Part shown: positions 1 to 7,849 of the stretch, piece by piece
Layout: every line of letters begins with the position of its first letter
Position numbering within the stretch: position 1 is the stretch's first letter
Assembly (NCBI GenBank): GCA_036260255.1
Contig: DATAAF010000098.1
Location: 1 to 37,417 of the forward strand
Direction of reading: 5' to 3'
Source of the DNA: DASZJY01 sp036260255
Lineage (GTDB): Bacteria; Actinomycetota; Acidimicrobiia; Acidimicrobiales; AC-14
Length of the DNA: 37,417 nucleotides
Translations under genes and position numbers: made by a program
Notes under the pieces: model-generated
What the model was told of the DNA's origin: nothing
Seen by the model: only the letters and a program-made list of their open reading frames with translations
The model's database searches: none

Positions 1-583
1 ACACAATGGTCGCACGTCATGCCCGACACCGGATACGTCGCGGTCTCCATTGGTCCCTCTCTTTCCCGACAGTGATGTGCTGGCTACCGAACAAGCAAAA
101 GGCAATCCCGCTTGAGGCCTTCCCAGGGGGAGGCGGCTCCTACCCCGCTGCCGCCGCGCCAGGGCACTCAAAGAGCATCGACGGTCGGCCCACTCACCGA
201 GCCGTCGAAGGCCGTCGACCGTCCAGATCGTTGCCTGAACATCCGCAGTCATGCCGAGCGAGCCGCCCCGAACCGACCGGTGTGGGGAACAGGTCGGGGC
301 AACCCCTCACTCAGAGGGGAACAGGCCCAAGAGAGCAGGTCAATGCGTTGGCGAACCCGCTTGCAAAGCTGCTGCTCGGGTGGCTCCTGACGCCCGCCCG
401 AGATGCGGTGCCGACGCAATCGCCGACGCCGACGACGACATCTCGGACGGCCCGCCAGCTGGCGTGTCCTACCTCGGCATGGCGGCCAGCGCCCCGGTGA
501 TCGCCGCACAGCACATAACTGTGGGCGCTGCGCTCCGCGAAAGCGCTGGTCACGGGCCGTGAGCACAGCGCTGATCGCGATGG
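1..583. other. No recognisable gene; sequence next to the broken tRNA-Ile
   Basis: About 580 bases without a convincing gene. Open frames here are short, overlap on both strands and match no family I recognise. The stretch lies where the 3' half of the tRNA-Ile and, in related genomes, a tRNA-Ala would be expected. I searched both strands for a displaced tRNA 3' half (T-arm plus acceptor strand pairing with GGGGCTA) and found none. I also see no integrase, insertion-sequence ends or group I intron core. It may be the edge of an integrated element, a deletion scar or an assembly junction. Confidence 0.5.
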
Positions 584-624
584 CCTTATCAGGGATGCGC
601 TCTAACCGACTGAGCTATAGCCCC
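584..624 (-). pseudogene. tRNA-Ile(GAT), 5' half only
   Basis: On the minus strand the sequence starts GGGGCTATAGCTCAG at 624 and reads through a normal acceptor 5' strand, D-arm, anticodon 5' stem (CATCC) and loop CTGATAA, with anticodon GAT at 590-588. It agrees with a tRNA-Ile as far as the first two bases of the 3' anticodon stem (GG, to 584). It then departs: instead of ATG plus the variable loop, T-arm and acceptor 3' strand it reads CCATCGCGATCAGCG. Its position downstream of gyrA and the DUF3566 gene is where actinobacteria keep tRNA-Ile followed by tRNA-Ala. As written it cannot fold into a tRNA. Truncation, disruption by an element, or misassembly are all possible. Confidence 0.75.
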
Positions 625-665
625 CCGTCGAACCCCAAGTCTACGGGGGGAGCGACGCCGGCGCG

Positions 666-722
666 GAGGAGCGGCCTAGGCCGGGCCCCACCGACGGGTG
701 GGGACGGGCTACGCCGCTCCTC
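666..722 (-). terminator. Nested hairpin after the BNR/CWB2 gene
   Basis: Outer arms 666-675 and 713-722 (GAGGAGCGGC and its complement) enclose a second perfect 7-bp stem, 686-692 with 697-703 (CCCCACC/GGTGGGG, loop GACG). It lies at the 3' end of the leftward gene whose stop is at 734-736. There is no T-run, which is common in high-GC actinobacteria. Termination is inferred from position and structure. Confidence 0.5.
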
Positions 723-733
723 GTGTGGCTCTC

Positions 734-3508
734 CTACAGGCCGCCGGTGTCGGTGCCCCGTCCGCCGCGCACGCCGCTCGCCCTTGTGCTCTCGAGGAAC
801 GTGAGCACGAGGCGGTCGAGCCCGGGAGCCAGGCCCAGTGCCGCGAGCCGCTGCTCGGCCAGGTCGCTGTTGTTGGCCGGCACGGCGAACAGCAACCCGC
901 CGATGCGGGCGACCGGCTGGCCGAGCATCGCCGAGTGACGGGGCCGGTCGAGGCTGGAGACGAACACCTGGTTGGTGGGCAGCCCCCACCGGACGGACTC
1001 GAGGAGCACCGCCTCGGAGGTGGCCAGCGCGTCGGCGCCTCCGAGGGTGGTCGGGTTCCTGCCGCCGGACGTGAGCTGGGACACCACCCCCTGGCCGATG
1101 GCGTTGTCACCGGTGATCACCAGCGTCCGGTTGATGTTCAGGGCGGCCAGGGCGTCGGCCGTCGCCGGGGGGATGGCGCCGTTGCTCACGAAGAGGTAGG
1201 GCAGCCGGCGGTGGGCGGCCAGCGCCGATGCCGTCGGTGCCACCTGCGAGTTGGGCTCGGCGATGATCACCGCGTCGAACGCCGGCCTGCCGGAGGTCTT
1301 CTCGGTGGGCGTGCGCCGGTCGAGCTGGCGGGCGATGGCCGCCGCCCGCTCCTCCGGGCTGCCACCGCCGAGGCGGATGATCCGCGGCACGGTGAGGGTG
1401 ACGTCGGTGGCGGTGGCGGTGGCCGGCGCCGACAAGCGGGCCTCGTTCTTGGTGGTGACGTAGAAGAGGTTGCTGCCCGCCGGGACGCCGGGACCGCTCA
1501 CCGGGTGGTTGATGTCGGCCAGGTCGAATGACCCGCTCGGGGAGATGACTGTGGTCGAGCCGGCGGTGGTCCGGGCGTCGGGGATGACGTTCTGCGTCGG
1601 CACTCCGAGCGCGGCGAGCTGGGCCTCGATGTTCGGCGACAGCAGGTCGGTGCCGCCGATGAGGTACGCCCCCATTGGCTGCACCCGCCGAATCTCGTCC
1701 TGCACCTCCTCGGGCAGGCTGTCGGCGGGCGTCACGAGCAGCGGGCCGACGTTGGCCCGAGCCAGCACGCCGCCGGCCATGATGCCGGCCACGTCGCCCT
1801 CGTTGGCGATCACGACGCGGGTGGCCTGGGTCGAGGCGAAGGTGAACGCCTGCTTGCCCTCGGACCCGCCGGGCTGGGCCCACGTGCGCGAGAGCATGAC
1901 GTTCAGGGTCCTCGCGCTGTGGATGCCCAGGTCCTTCCGGGGGACGAAGCTGGTCCCGTTCATGAACGTCCGGGCCAAGTAGATGTCCTGGGTGTCGGTG
2001 ACGTCGTGGTTCCCCTCGCGGGAGTCCATCCAGGCGGTCAGCATGATGTTGCCGGCCGGGTCCGAGGGGTAGGCGATCACCGGTCCGAAGTCCCAGTAGG
2101 TGGAGAACCGGTAGTCGTAGCCGACGTCGTTGTTGTGCGAGCGGTCGCTGATGCGCCGGCTCTCGGTGAACGACTGGCCCTGGTTGCTCGAGAACGACCA
2201 GTAGGTGTCGCCCAGCTTCGACTCGACGCAGGGGAAGTGGGTGTGCAGGCAGGCCGGCCCCTGGACGTTCCCCGCCGCCCGCGGACGGATCATGTGGCGC
2301 CGGTCATGCCATACCACGTCGACCCGGCCGTTGGGGGCGACCTCGACGTTGGGGTGGCGGGTCTGGGTCTCGAAGCCGGCCACCACCGGCTCGCTCAGGA
2401 GCTGCAGGTCCCGCCAGGTCTGGCCGCGGTCGGTGGACCGGATGAACCACACCTGGGAGGTCTTGACCATGAAGTGGTCGGCGGTGGCGAACCCCGGCCC
2501 GTAGAGGTTGGCGTCCTGGTTCCAGACGAGGTAGAGGTTGCCGTTCCGGTCGTCGATGGCCATCCGCGGGAACGCCGAGCCGCCGAAGCCGGTCTCGGCC
2601 CGCACGTTGATGGCGTTCACCTGGGTCCAGGTCTGGCCTCCGTCGAGAGACCGGGCGACCTGGAGGAAGCCCGGTTCGGGGGCGGGGGCGGGGGCGCCCG
2701 GGAGCCGCACGTTCGACGTACGCCAGGCGACGTAGACCTCGCCGTTGGGCCCGAAGAGCGGATGGGTGTGCTCCTGGGCGCCGAAGGGGTTGCCGGCGTT
2801 GACCGCGGCGCTGGCGCTCACCGGCGGCGACCAGGTCTGGCCCCCGTCGTTCGAGACGGTCGTCATCACCCGGCCGACGTCGAAGGAGTCGACCGACTGG
2901 ATCCGCATCCGGATGGTGGTGGCGAGGACAATCTTGTCCTGGCCGTTGGTGCCGCCGCCGGGGATCACGTCGATCTTGGGGAAGTTGGCGTCCCGCTCCT
3001 GGACGGGCATCGCCTGCACGCCGGGAGGGAAGTTGACGCCGCCGTCGGTGGACCTGGCCACCAGGGGCACCATCACGCTCTGGCCGTTCGGGACAGCGCT
3101 GAAGGCGGCGTAGACGTTGTTGCCCGACCCGAACTCGAGGCCGTTGTCGAGCTGGTTGGCGCCGTGCCCCAGGACGTCGCAGGAGCCGGGCCCCTGCGGG
3201 AAACGGTCCGGCGGGCCAACGAGCTTGCCGCCGATCCTCCAGGTGAGGCCGCCGTTGGTGCTGACGTTGTACTCGCACTCGGAGGTGGCGAGATCGATCT
3301 GGGTCTCGACGACGTTGTCGGGGTTGTTGGGGTTGACGGCCAGGCCCGGCCCTGACTTGCCGCGGACCGGGTCCGTCCAGTCGCCCAAGCGGTAGTTGTC
3401 GCTGGTGCGTATCTGCCCGGTCTGCTGGGCATTGGCCAAGCCCGTCGTCAACAAGCTCGTCGCAGCAAGCGCCACTGCCCCCACTACGGCGACAACTCTG
3501 TTCCTCAC
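734..3508 (-). CDS. Secreted BNR (sialidase-type) propeller protein with cell-wall-binding repeats 2
   Basis: A 924-residue exported protein. Residues 1-28 form a signal peptide (basic start, hydrophobic core, ANA before Q). Residues ~40-560 carry at least six Asp-box-like turns (STNGGLTW, STDGGVNF, SNDGGQTW, SLDGGQTW, STDRGQTW, SSNQGQSF), the mark of a BNR/sialidase-type beta-propeller. From ~560 to the end are CWB2-like repeats, recognisable by hydrophobic strands followed by LLVTPADSL and AYLIGG, which in other proteins bind the wall non-covalently. The sialidase Arg triad and Tyr/Glu pair cannot be assigned by eye, so an enzymatic role is unproven; a surface binding or lectin-like role is equally possible. 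The start is GTG at 3508 with GGGGAG upstream. A second BNR protein is encoded at 4641-6167. Confidence 0.85.
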   Translation of the reverse strand: MRNRVVAVVGAVALAATSLLTTGLANAQQTGQIRTSDNYRLGDWTDPVRGKSGPGLAVNPNNPDNVVETQIDLATSECEYNVSTNGGLTWRIGGKLVGPPDRFPQGPGSCDVLGHGANQLDNGLEFGSGNNVYAAFSAVPNGQSVMVPLVARSTDGGVNFPPGVQAMPVQERDANFPKIDVIPGGGTNGQDKIVLATTIRMRIQSVDSFDVGRVMTTVSNDGGQTWSPPVSASAAVNAGNPFGAQEHTHPLFGPNGEVYVAWRTSNVRLPGAPAPAPEPGFLQVARSLDGGQTWTQVNAINVRAETGFGGSAFPRMAIDDRNGNLYLVWNQDANLYGPGFATADHFMVKTSQVWFIRSTDRGQTWRDLQLLSEPVVAGFETQTRHPNVEVAPNGRVDVVWHDRRHMIRPRAAGNVQGPACLHTHFPCVESKLGDTYWSFSSNQGQSFTESRRISDRSHNNDVGYDYRFSTYWDFGPVIAYPSDPAGNIMLTAWMDSREGNHDVTDTQDIYLARTFMNGTSFVPRKDLGIHSARTLNVMLSRTWAQPGGSEGKQAFTFASTQATRVVIANEGDVAGIMAGGVLARANVGPLLVTPADSLPEEVQDEIRRVQPMGAYLIGGTDLLSPNIEAQLAALGVPTQNVIPDARTTAGSTTVISPSGSFDLADINHPVSGPGVPAGSNLFYVTTKNEARLSAPATATATDVTLTVPRIIRLGGGSPEERAAAIARQLDRRTPTEKTSGRPAFDAVIIAEPNSQVAPTASALAAHRRLPYLFVSNGAIPPATADALAALNINRTLVITGDNAIGQGVVSQLTSGGRNPTTLGGADALATSEAVLLESVRWGLPTNQVFVSSLDRPRHSAMLGQPVARIGGLLFAVPANNSDLAEQRLAALGLAPGLDRLVLTFLESTRASGVRGGRGTDTGGL

Positions 3509-3834
3509 CGGCGGTGTCTCCCCTTCGTGATTCTTCGCGGATTTGTCGCGGGTACTGCTCTACTGAGCGTCTCGACCTACTGAGCGGCGGCCTGCTTCCC
3601 GACGCGCCACTCGCCTCTTCGGCTCTCGTCCAACCTGTCCCGCCACCCGCCTCCGTTGAGCGCCCCTGTCACCGCCGGCTCGCACTCCCACCTCGACGCT
3701 GGCCGCCCGGAGCCTAGCCCACCTGGGGCGCCGCCCGACCAGCCTCGACACACGACAAAGGGCCTGAGACGGGCGTGCCGTTCTCAGGCCCTTTGACGTG
3801 CGAGCTTCGGTGCCCGGTCTCCGTGCAGGGGAGA
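3509..3834. other. Intergenic region with a tandem repeat and a terminator hairpin
   Basis: No gene is visible. Upstream of the BNR/CWB2 gene the 10-mer CTACTGAGCG occurs twice in direct orientation (3560-3569 and 3577-3586), a possible operator. The region also contains the perfect hairpin at 3756-3795. Confidence 0.45.
3756..3795 (-). terminator. Perfect 14-bp hairpin terminator
   Basis: Arms CAAAGGGCCTGAGA (3756-3769) and its exact complement (3782-3795), loop 12 nt. It lies 40 bases beyond the stop of the leftward gene 3835-4341, and the AAAG/CTTT ends give a short T tract after the stem on either strand. It is the clearest intrinsic terminator in the window. Confidence 0.75.
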
Positions 3835-4341
3835 TCAGGCCGTCTCGGCCCTCCGCCGAGGCCGGCGGCTGACGGCCACCAGCAGCAGGAGGCCGGCCAG
3901 CCCGACGGGCGTCACCAGCACCGACGGGTCGAGGCCGGTGGAGGCGGCGGTGGCGCTGCCGGAGGTCACGTTGAACGACGCCCGACCCGGCGTCCCCGAC
4001 TTGTCGACCCACACGCCGTTGCTCAGCACCTTCTGGGTGATGAGGATCGTGTGCTGTCCGACCGAGGTCTGGGGGACGTTGATGACGGTGGACACCCAGC
4101 CACTGGAGCTGGGCCGGACCGTCGCCAGCGGGGTGGCGTAGCGGCTGTCCCAGCGGACCTGGACGTCGTAGTTGCTGTTGTAGCCACCACCGGTGACGGT
4201 GACGGCGGTGCCGACCGGGCCACTGTTCGGTCGGGCGTACGCCGTGGTCAGAGCCTGGCAGGCGAACGCCGCCGACGCGAACGCGACCGGGACGGCCACC
4301 AGGGTGAACAGCCCGAGGGCGCGCTTCTTCGAGCGAATCAT
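3835..4341 (-). CDS. Exported IPT/TIG-like protein with C-terminal membrane anchor
   Basis: 168 residues from ATG 4341, preceded by GGGGAG at good spacing; an upstream in-frame ATG at 4473 would add 44 residues of non-signal sequence and is less likely. Residues 1-27 are a signal peptide (MIRSKKR then a hydrophobic core ending in FACQ). The middle contains PNSGPVGTAVTVTGGGYNS, typical of IPT/TIG immunoglobulin-like folds. The C-terminus is a hydrophobic segment (LVTPVGLAGLLLLVAV) followed by RRPRRRAE, the layout of a sortase or tail anchor, but no LPxTG motif is visible. It probably sits on the outer face of the membrane. No enzymatic motif is seen and its partner is unknown. A perfect terminator follows at 3756-3795. 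Confidence 0.7.
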   Translation of the reverse strand: MIRSKKRALGLFTLVAVPVAFASAAFACQALTTAYARPNSGPVGTAVTVTGGGYNSNYDVQVRWDSRYATPLATVRPSSSGWVSTVINVPQTSVGQHTILITQKVLSNGVWVDKSGTPGRASFNVTSGSATAASTGLDPSVLVTPVGLAGLLLLVAVSRRPRRRAETA

Positions 4342-4640
4342 GTTTAAGCTCCCCACATTCCTTTGTTCTCTAGGGTGGCCCCTTGTGGGGTGCCCCCCGC
4401 CTGACGTCTTCGTGGTCCCTTCGTGGTCCCTGCGCGAACCCAGCTTACCTGACGTTCGCAGGGGTGAAAACATCAGCAGCCGCTATCTTCATCCCACAAG
4501 GCGAAAAATTTCGATAGATGTCTTTTGCATCTAGTGCCGGATCGCCACTAGGAGGCCGCGAAGTGGCACCAAAGGGTTGGTCAGTAGGTGCAGCCGGCGT
4601 CTAGCGCGGCACTCGGCCGGGGCCGGCGGGCGGAGCAGGC
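4342..4640. promoter_or_regulatory. Divergent promoter region with tandem repeat and AT-rich core
   Basis: This spacer separates the leftward gene 3835-4341 from the rightward BNR gene at 4641. It holds a perfect tandem 11-mer TTCGTGGTCCC (4409-4419 and 4420-4430). A strikingly AT-rich stretch for this genome covers about 4498-4530 (AAAAATTTCGATAGATG). An inverted repeat CTAGTG/CACTAG lies at 4531-4536/4546-4551 and runs into AGGAGG (4550-4555). AGGAGG could serve a 13-codon frame from GTG 4563 (stop 4602-4604), which may be a leader peptide or chance. Regulatory role is inferred from layout. Confidence 0.4.
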
Positions 4641-6167
4641 GTGAAGCGAGCCCTCCTCCTCGCCCTCGCCGTCGCCCTGGCGGCGGCCGCCGTGGTCGTC
4701 GGCCGGCGCGCCGCCCAACGGTCGCTGCACGTGAGCGACAACCGGGTGGTGAACGCGCCCCAGCCCATCGACGCCAACAACACCCCTTCTCTGGCCCGCA
4801 ACCCCCGGCGCCCCGACAACGTCGCCCTCACCCACCGGGTCGACCGCCCGGCGTTCTCGGCCGTCCTCCACTCGAGCACCGACGGCGGGCGCAGCTGGAC
4901 CGCGACCCAGCTCCCCCTCCCCGAAGGGATCGACCGGCCGTTCGCGCCCGACGTGGCCTTCGGGCCGGACGGGACGCTCTACATGAGCTATGTGAACCTG
5001 GTCGGCGAGGGCAACGTGCCCGACAACCTGTGGGTGGCCCGGTCCACCGACGGCGGGCGCACGCTCTCGGCGCCGGTGCGGGTCGCCGGCCGGCTCACCT
5101 TCGGGGCCAGGCTGGTCGTCGGGCCCGACGGCACCGTCCACGTGACGTGGCTCCAGGCCGCCGAGGTCGGCTTCCTGCGGCTGGTCGGCGGGCCCAACCC
5201 GATCGTCGCCTCCCGGTCCACCGACGGGGGGCGCACGTTCTCGCGCCCCGTCGGGGTGAGCGACATCGACCGGCCCAGAGTGGGTGCTGCCACGCCGGTC
5301 ATCGACGCCCGGGGCGACCTGGTGGTGCTGTACCAGGACTTCAAGGAGGACCGGCGGGACTTCGAGTTCCTCGAGGGCCCGCCCTGGGAGGACCCCTTCG
5401 CCCTGGTGCTGACGCGCTCGACCGACGGCGGACAGTCGTTCGCGGTCGGCACCGAGCTCGAGTCGGGGGTCGTCCCCACGCGCCGCTTCCTGATCTTCCT
5501 GGCCGAGTTCCCGTCGATCGCGGCGGGGGCCGACGGGAGCCTCTACGTGAGCTGGGCGGACGGGCGCGCCGGCAGCGAGGACGTCTACCTCCGCCGCTCC
5601 ACCGACGGCGGGCGGACCTGGTCGGACGCGACGCGGGTGAACGACAACCCGCCCGAGGACGGGACTTCCCAGTACATGCCTCGCGTCGCCGTCGCCCCGT
5701 CGGGTCGGGTGGACGTCCTCTTCCTCGACCGCCGGCGCGACCGCGGCAACGTCATGACCGACGCCTTCCTGGCCCAGTCGAGCGACGGTGGCCGGACGTT
5801 CGAGAACCACCGCCTGTCGTCCAAATCGTTCGACTCGAACGTCGGGCCCTACGTCGACGCCACCTTCCCGATCGACTTCGGGTCCCGCCTGGGGCTCCTC
5901 AGCTCCGACGACGAGACCTTGGCGGCGTGGACCGACACCCGCTTCGGCACCGAGGGCACCGGCCGCCAGGACATCCTCGTCGCCGAGGCCGCCCACCGCC
6001 GAGGAGGCCCGGTGGCCTGGGTCCTGGTCGCCACGCTCGGCCTCTTCTCCCTGCTCGCCGCCCTGGGGGCGATCGAGCGCGACCGACGGCCCCCGGAGGA
6101 GGTGGCGGGCGGGGCGCCGGGCCGGGCGGCCCCCGACCTCGTCGATCAGCCGCACCCTTCGCCGTAA
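4641..6167 (+). CDS. Membrane-anchored BNR (Asp-box) propeller protein
   Basis: 508 residues from GTG 4641 (GGAG just upstream). An N-terminal hydrophobic segment (residues 2-21) acts as signal or anchor, and a C-terminal helix at ~458-478 is followed by a short charged tail, so the bulk should be extracytoplasmic. Between them lie six near-identical Asp boxes: STDGGRSW, STDGGRTL, STDGGRTF, STDGGQSF, STDGGRTW and SSDGGRTF. This fits a six-bladed BNR propeller. The phrase NNTPSLARNPRRPDNVALTHR resembles the start of the propeller in the protein at 734-3508 (LAVNPNNPDNVVETQ), so the two are probably paralogues. Catalytic residues of true sialidases are not obvious. The subtilase gene begins 10 bases downstream, suggesting cotranscription. 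Confidence 0.8.
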   Translation: MKRALLLALAVALAAAAVVVGRRAAQRSLHVSDNRVVNAPQPIDANNTPSLARNPRRPDNVALTHRVDRPAFSAVLHSSTDGGRSWTATQLPLPEGIDRPFAPDVAFGPDGTLYMSYVNLVGEGNVPDNLWVARSTDGGRTLSAPVRVAGRLTFGARLVVGPDGTVHVTWLQAAEVGFLRLVGGPNPIVASRSTDGGRTFSRPVGVSDIDRPRVGAATPVIDARGDLVVLYQDFKEDRRDFEFLEGPPWEDPFALVLTRSTDGGQSFAVGTELESGVVPTRRFLIFLAEFPSIAAGADGSLYVSWADGRAGSEDVYLRRSTDGGRTWSDATRVNDNPPEDGTSQYMPRVAVAPSGRVDVLFLDRRRDRGNVMTDAFLAQSSDGGRTFENHRLSSKSFDSNVGPYVDATFPIDFGSRLGLLSSDDETLAAWTDTRFGTEGTGRQDILVAEAAHRRGGPVAWVLVATLGLFSLLAALGAIERDRRPPEEVAGGAPGRAAPDLVDQPHPSP

Positions 6168-6177
6168 CTTGGCTCGT

Positions 6178-7260
6178 GTGCAGCGAGCGCCTCGTCCCCG
6201 CCGGCGCGCCCTGGTGCTGGGCGTGGTCGCCCTGGCGGTGGCCGGCTGCGGTCGCTCGTCGGACACCGCCTCCCCGCCCCCGAGCACGGCGGTGGCGGGG
6301 CCGGCCGTCGACGACCCCCTCTTCCCGGCCCAGTGGCACCTGCGGATGATCGGCATCCCCGACGCCTGGAAGGTGACCACCGGCGCCGGCGCGGTGGTGG
6401 CGGTGCTGGACACCGGCGTGGCCTACGAGGACGAAGGGCCCTATCGGCGGGCTCCCGACCTGGCCGGCACCCGGTTCGTTTCTGGGTGGGACTTCATCGA
6501 CGACGACTCCCATCCCAACGACGAGGCGGTCGCCGGCCGCCCCGGCCACGGCACCCACATGGCCGGCACCATCGCCCAGACCAGCGGCAACCGGCTGGGG
6601 GGTGCAGGGGTTGCGCCCGGCGCGGCGATCATGCCCATCCGGGTCGTTCGCACCGGTGCCGACAGCGCCGGGGCTAGGGAAGTGGCCGAGGGCCTGCGGT
6701 TCGCCGCCGACCACGGGGCCCACGTGGCCAACGTCAGCCTGGCCAGCCGGGTCGACGCTCCCGAGGTGGCCGACGCCGTCCGCTACGCCATCGACAAGGG
6801 CGTCACCGTCGTCGCCCCCATCGGGGAGGACGGCAGCTCCGACGCCACCTTCCCCGCCGCCTACCCGGGGGTAGTGGCCGTCGGCGCGGTTCGCATGGAC
6901 CGGTCCCGCGCCGCCTACTCGAACTCCGGGCCCCGCCTCGACCTCGTCGCCCCGGGCGGTGACCTGTCGGGAGACCGTGACGGCGACGGCTTGGAGGACG
7001 GGATCGTGCAGCAGACGGTCCTCGACCAACGGGACACCTTCTGCTTCTGCTTCATCGAGGGGACGTCGTCCGCCGCCGCCCACGTATCGGGGACGGCCGC
7101 GCTGGTCGTCGCCTCCGGCCGGGCGGTGCGCCCCGTCGACGTCCGGGCCGCTCTGCTGGCCTCGACCGAGGATCTCGGGCCGCCGGGGCGCGACGACGAG
7201 TTCGGCGCCGGCCTGGTCAGCGCGTCCCGGGCGATCGGCCTTCCCGGCGGTCGGTCGTGA
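6178..7260 (+). CDS. S8 subtilisin-like serine protease, lipoprotein
   Basis: 360 residues from GTG 6178. Signal peptide with lipobox LAVAGC (Cys24), so it is probably a lipid-anchored exported protease. The S8 triad is readable: Asp78 (VVAVLDTG), His124 (GHGTHMAG) and Ser297 (GTSSAAAHVSG). The serine motif departs from the usual GTSMAxPH by S for M and A for P. The oxyanion-hole Asn expected in AAGN-type sequences is replaced: the segment reads APIGEDG with Glu217 at that place. An acidic loop, GDRDGDGLEDG (residues 265-275), may bind calcium. Two close Cys residues (FCFCF, 289-291) precede the catalytic Ser. No long propeptide is present. The gene lies 10 bp after a BNR gene and overlaps the next lipoprotein gene by GTGA. 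Activity is uncertain because of the oxyanion change. Confidence 0.85.
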   Translation: MQRAPRPRRRALVLGVVALAVAGCGRSSDTASPPPSTAVAGPAVDDPLFPAQWHLRMIGIPDAWKVTTGAGAVVAVLDTGVAYEDEGPYRRAPDLAGTRFVSGWDFIDDDSHPNDEAVAGRPGHGTHMAGTIAQTSGNRLGGAGVAPGAAIMPIRVVRTGADSAGAREVAEGLRFAADHGAHVANVSLASRVDAPEVADAVRYAIDKGVTVVAPIGEDGSSDATFPAAYPGVVAVGAVRMDRSRAAYSNSGPRLDLVAPGGDLSGDRDGDGLEDGIVQQTVLDQRDTFCFCFIEGTSSAAAHVSGTAALVVASGRAVRPVDVRAALLASTEDLGPPGRDDEFGAGLVSASRAIGLPGGRS

Positions 7261-7712
7261 GGCGGGGCCGGTGGTGGTGGGCGGTCGGCGCGGTCGGCGC
7301 GGTCGGCGCGCTGGCGATGCTGGTGGCAACCGGGTGCGCGGGCGACGGCTCGGACGACGCCGCGCCGACCACCACCGCCGCCCCGGCCTCCGCCCCGGCC
7401 GTCACCACGACGTCGACTGCCGCGCCGGCCGGCCGAGCGGCCGGGCTGCCGTGCGACCCGCAGCAGCTCCTCACGGTGATGCGGGACGAGGGTGGCCAGT
7501 TCGCCCTGTCGCCGGCGGTGCTCGCCGGCCTCCGGCCCGAGGGGCCGGCGCAGTGCGACGCCGCCTTCGCCCGCCAGAGCTTCGCCGGCCCGCCCGAGGC
7601 ACCTGGTCCCTACGACGCCCTCTTCGGCGTCCGCCCCGACCGCACCGGCTGGGGCCTGGTCAGCGTCGACTGCCTGTCATCGGAGGCGTCGGGCCGCCGC
7701 CAGGTCTGCTGA
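7257..7712 (+). CDS. Small lipoprotein of unknown function
   Basis: 151 residues from GTG 7257, overlapping the subtilase stop (GTGA), which implies translational coupling. Residues 1-27 form a lipoprotein signal with lipobox LVATGC, then a Thr/Ala/Pro-rich linker, then a compact ~90-residue domain with Cys at CDPQ, CDAA, CLSS and the C-terminal Cys. The four cysteines could form two disulfides. I recognise no family. Close coupling to the protease suggests a substrate, inhibitor or partner, but this is inference only. Confidence 0.65.
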   Translation: MRRGRWWWAVGAVGAVGALAMLVATGCAGDGSDDAAPTTTAAPASAPAVTTTSTAAPAGRAAGLPCDPQQLLTVMRDEGGQFALSPAVLAGLRPEGPAQCDAAFARQSFAGPPEAPGPYDALFGVRPDRTGWGLVSVDCLSSEASGRRQVC

Positions 7713-7849
7713 GCGGCGGACGAGCCGCCACGGCGGCGCCTGGCGTTCGCTCGCAGCCCGACGGCGCCGCCGAAGGCGGACTCTCCGGAAGGCCCGACGC
7801 CGGCGCCGGGAGGCGTCGGCATCCCGGGAGGGAGCTTCGGCCCCCCCCA

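Noticed and set aside
1..583. Group I intron or integrated element interrupting tRNA-Ile
   Set aside because: No intron core, no 3' tRNA exon and no integrase or att repeat are visible, so only the truncation itself is reported.
1919..3355. Long open frame on the plus strand opposite the BNR/CWB2 gene (478 codons), and similar long frames opposite gyrA, gyrB, dnaA and trxB
   Set aside because: Compositional shadows of very GC-rich genes; the opposite-strand products carry clear signal peptides, domains and motifs while these show only Val/Gly/Asp/Arg-rich low-complexity sequence.
4863..5810. Regularly spaced DNA repeats encoding STDGG in the BNR gene, at first glance like a repeat array
   Set aside because: They are in-frame Asp-box codons of a propeller protein, with uneven spacing and no CRISPR-type spacers or cas genes.
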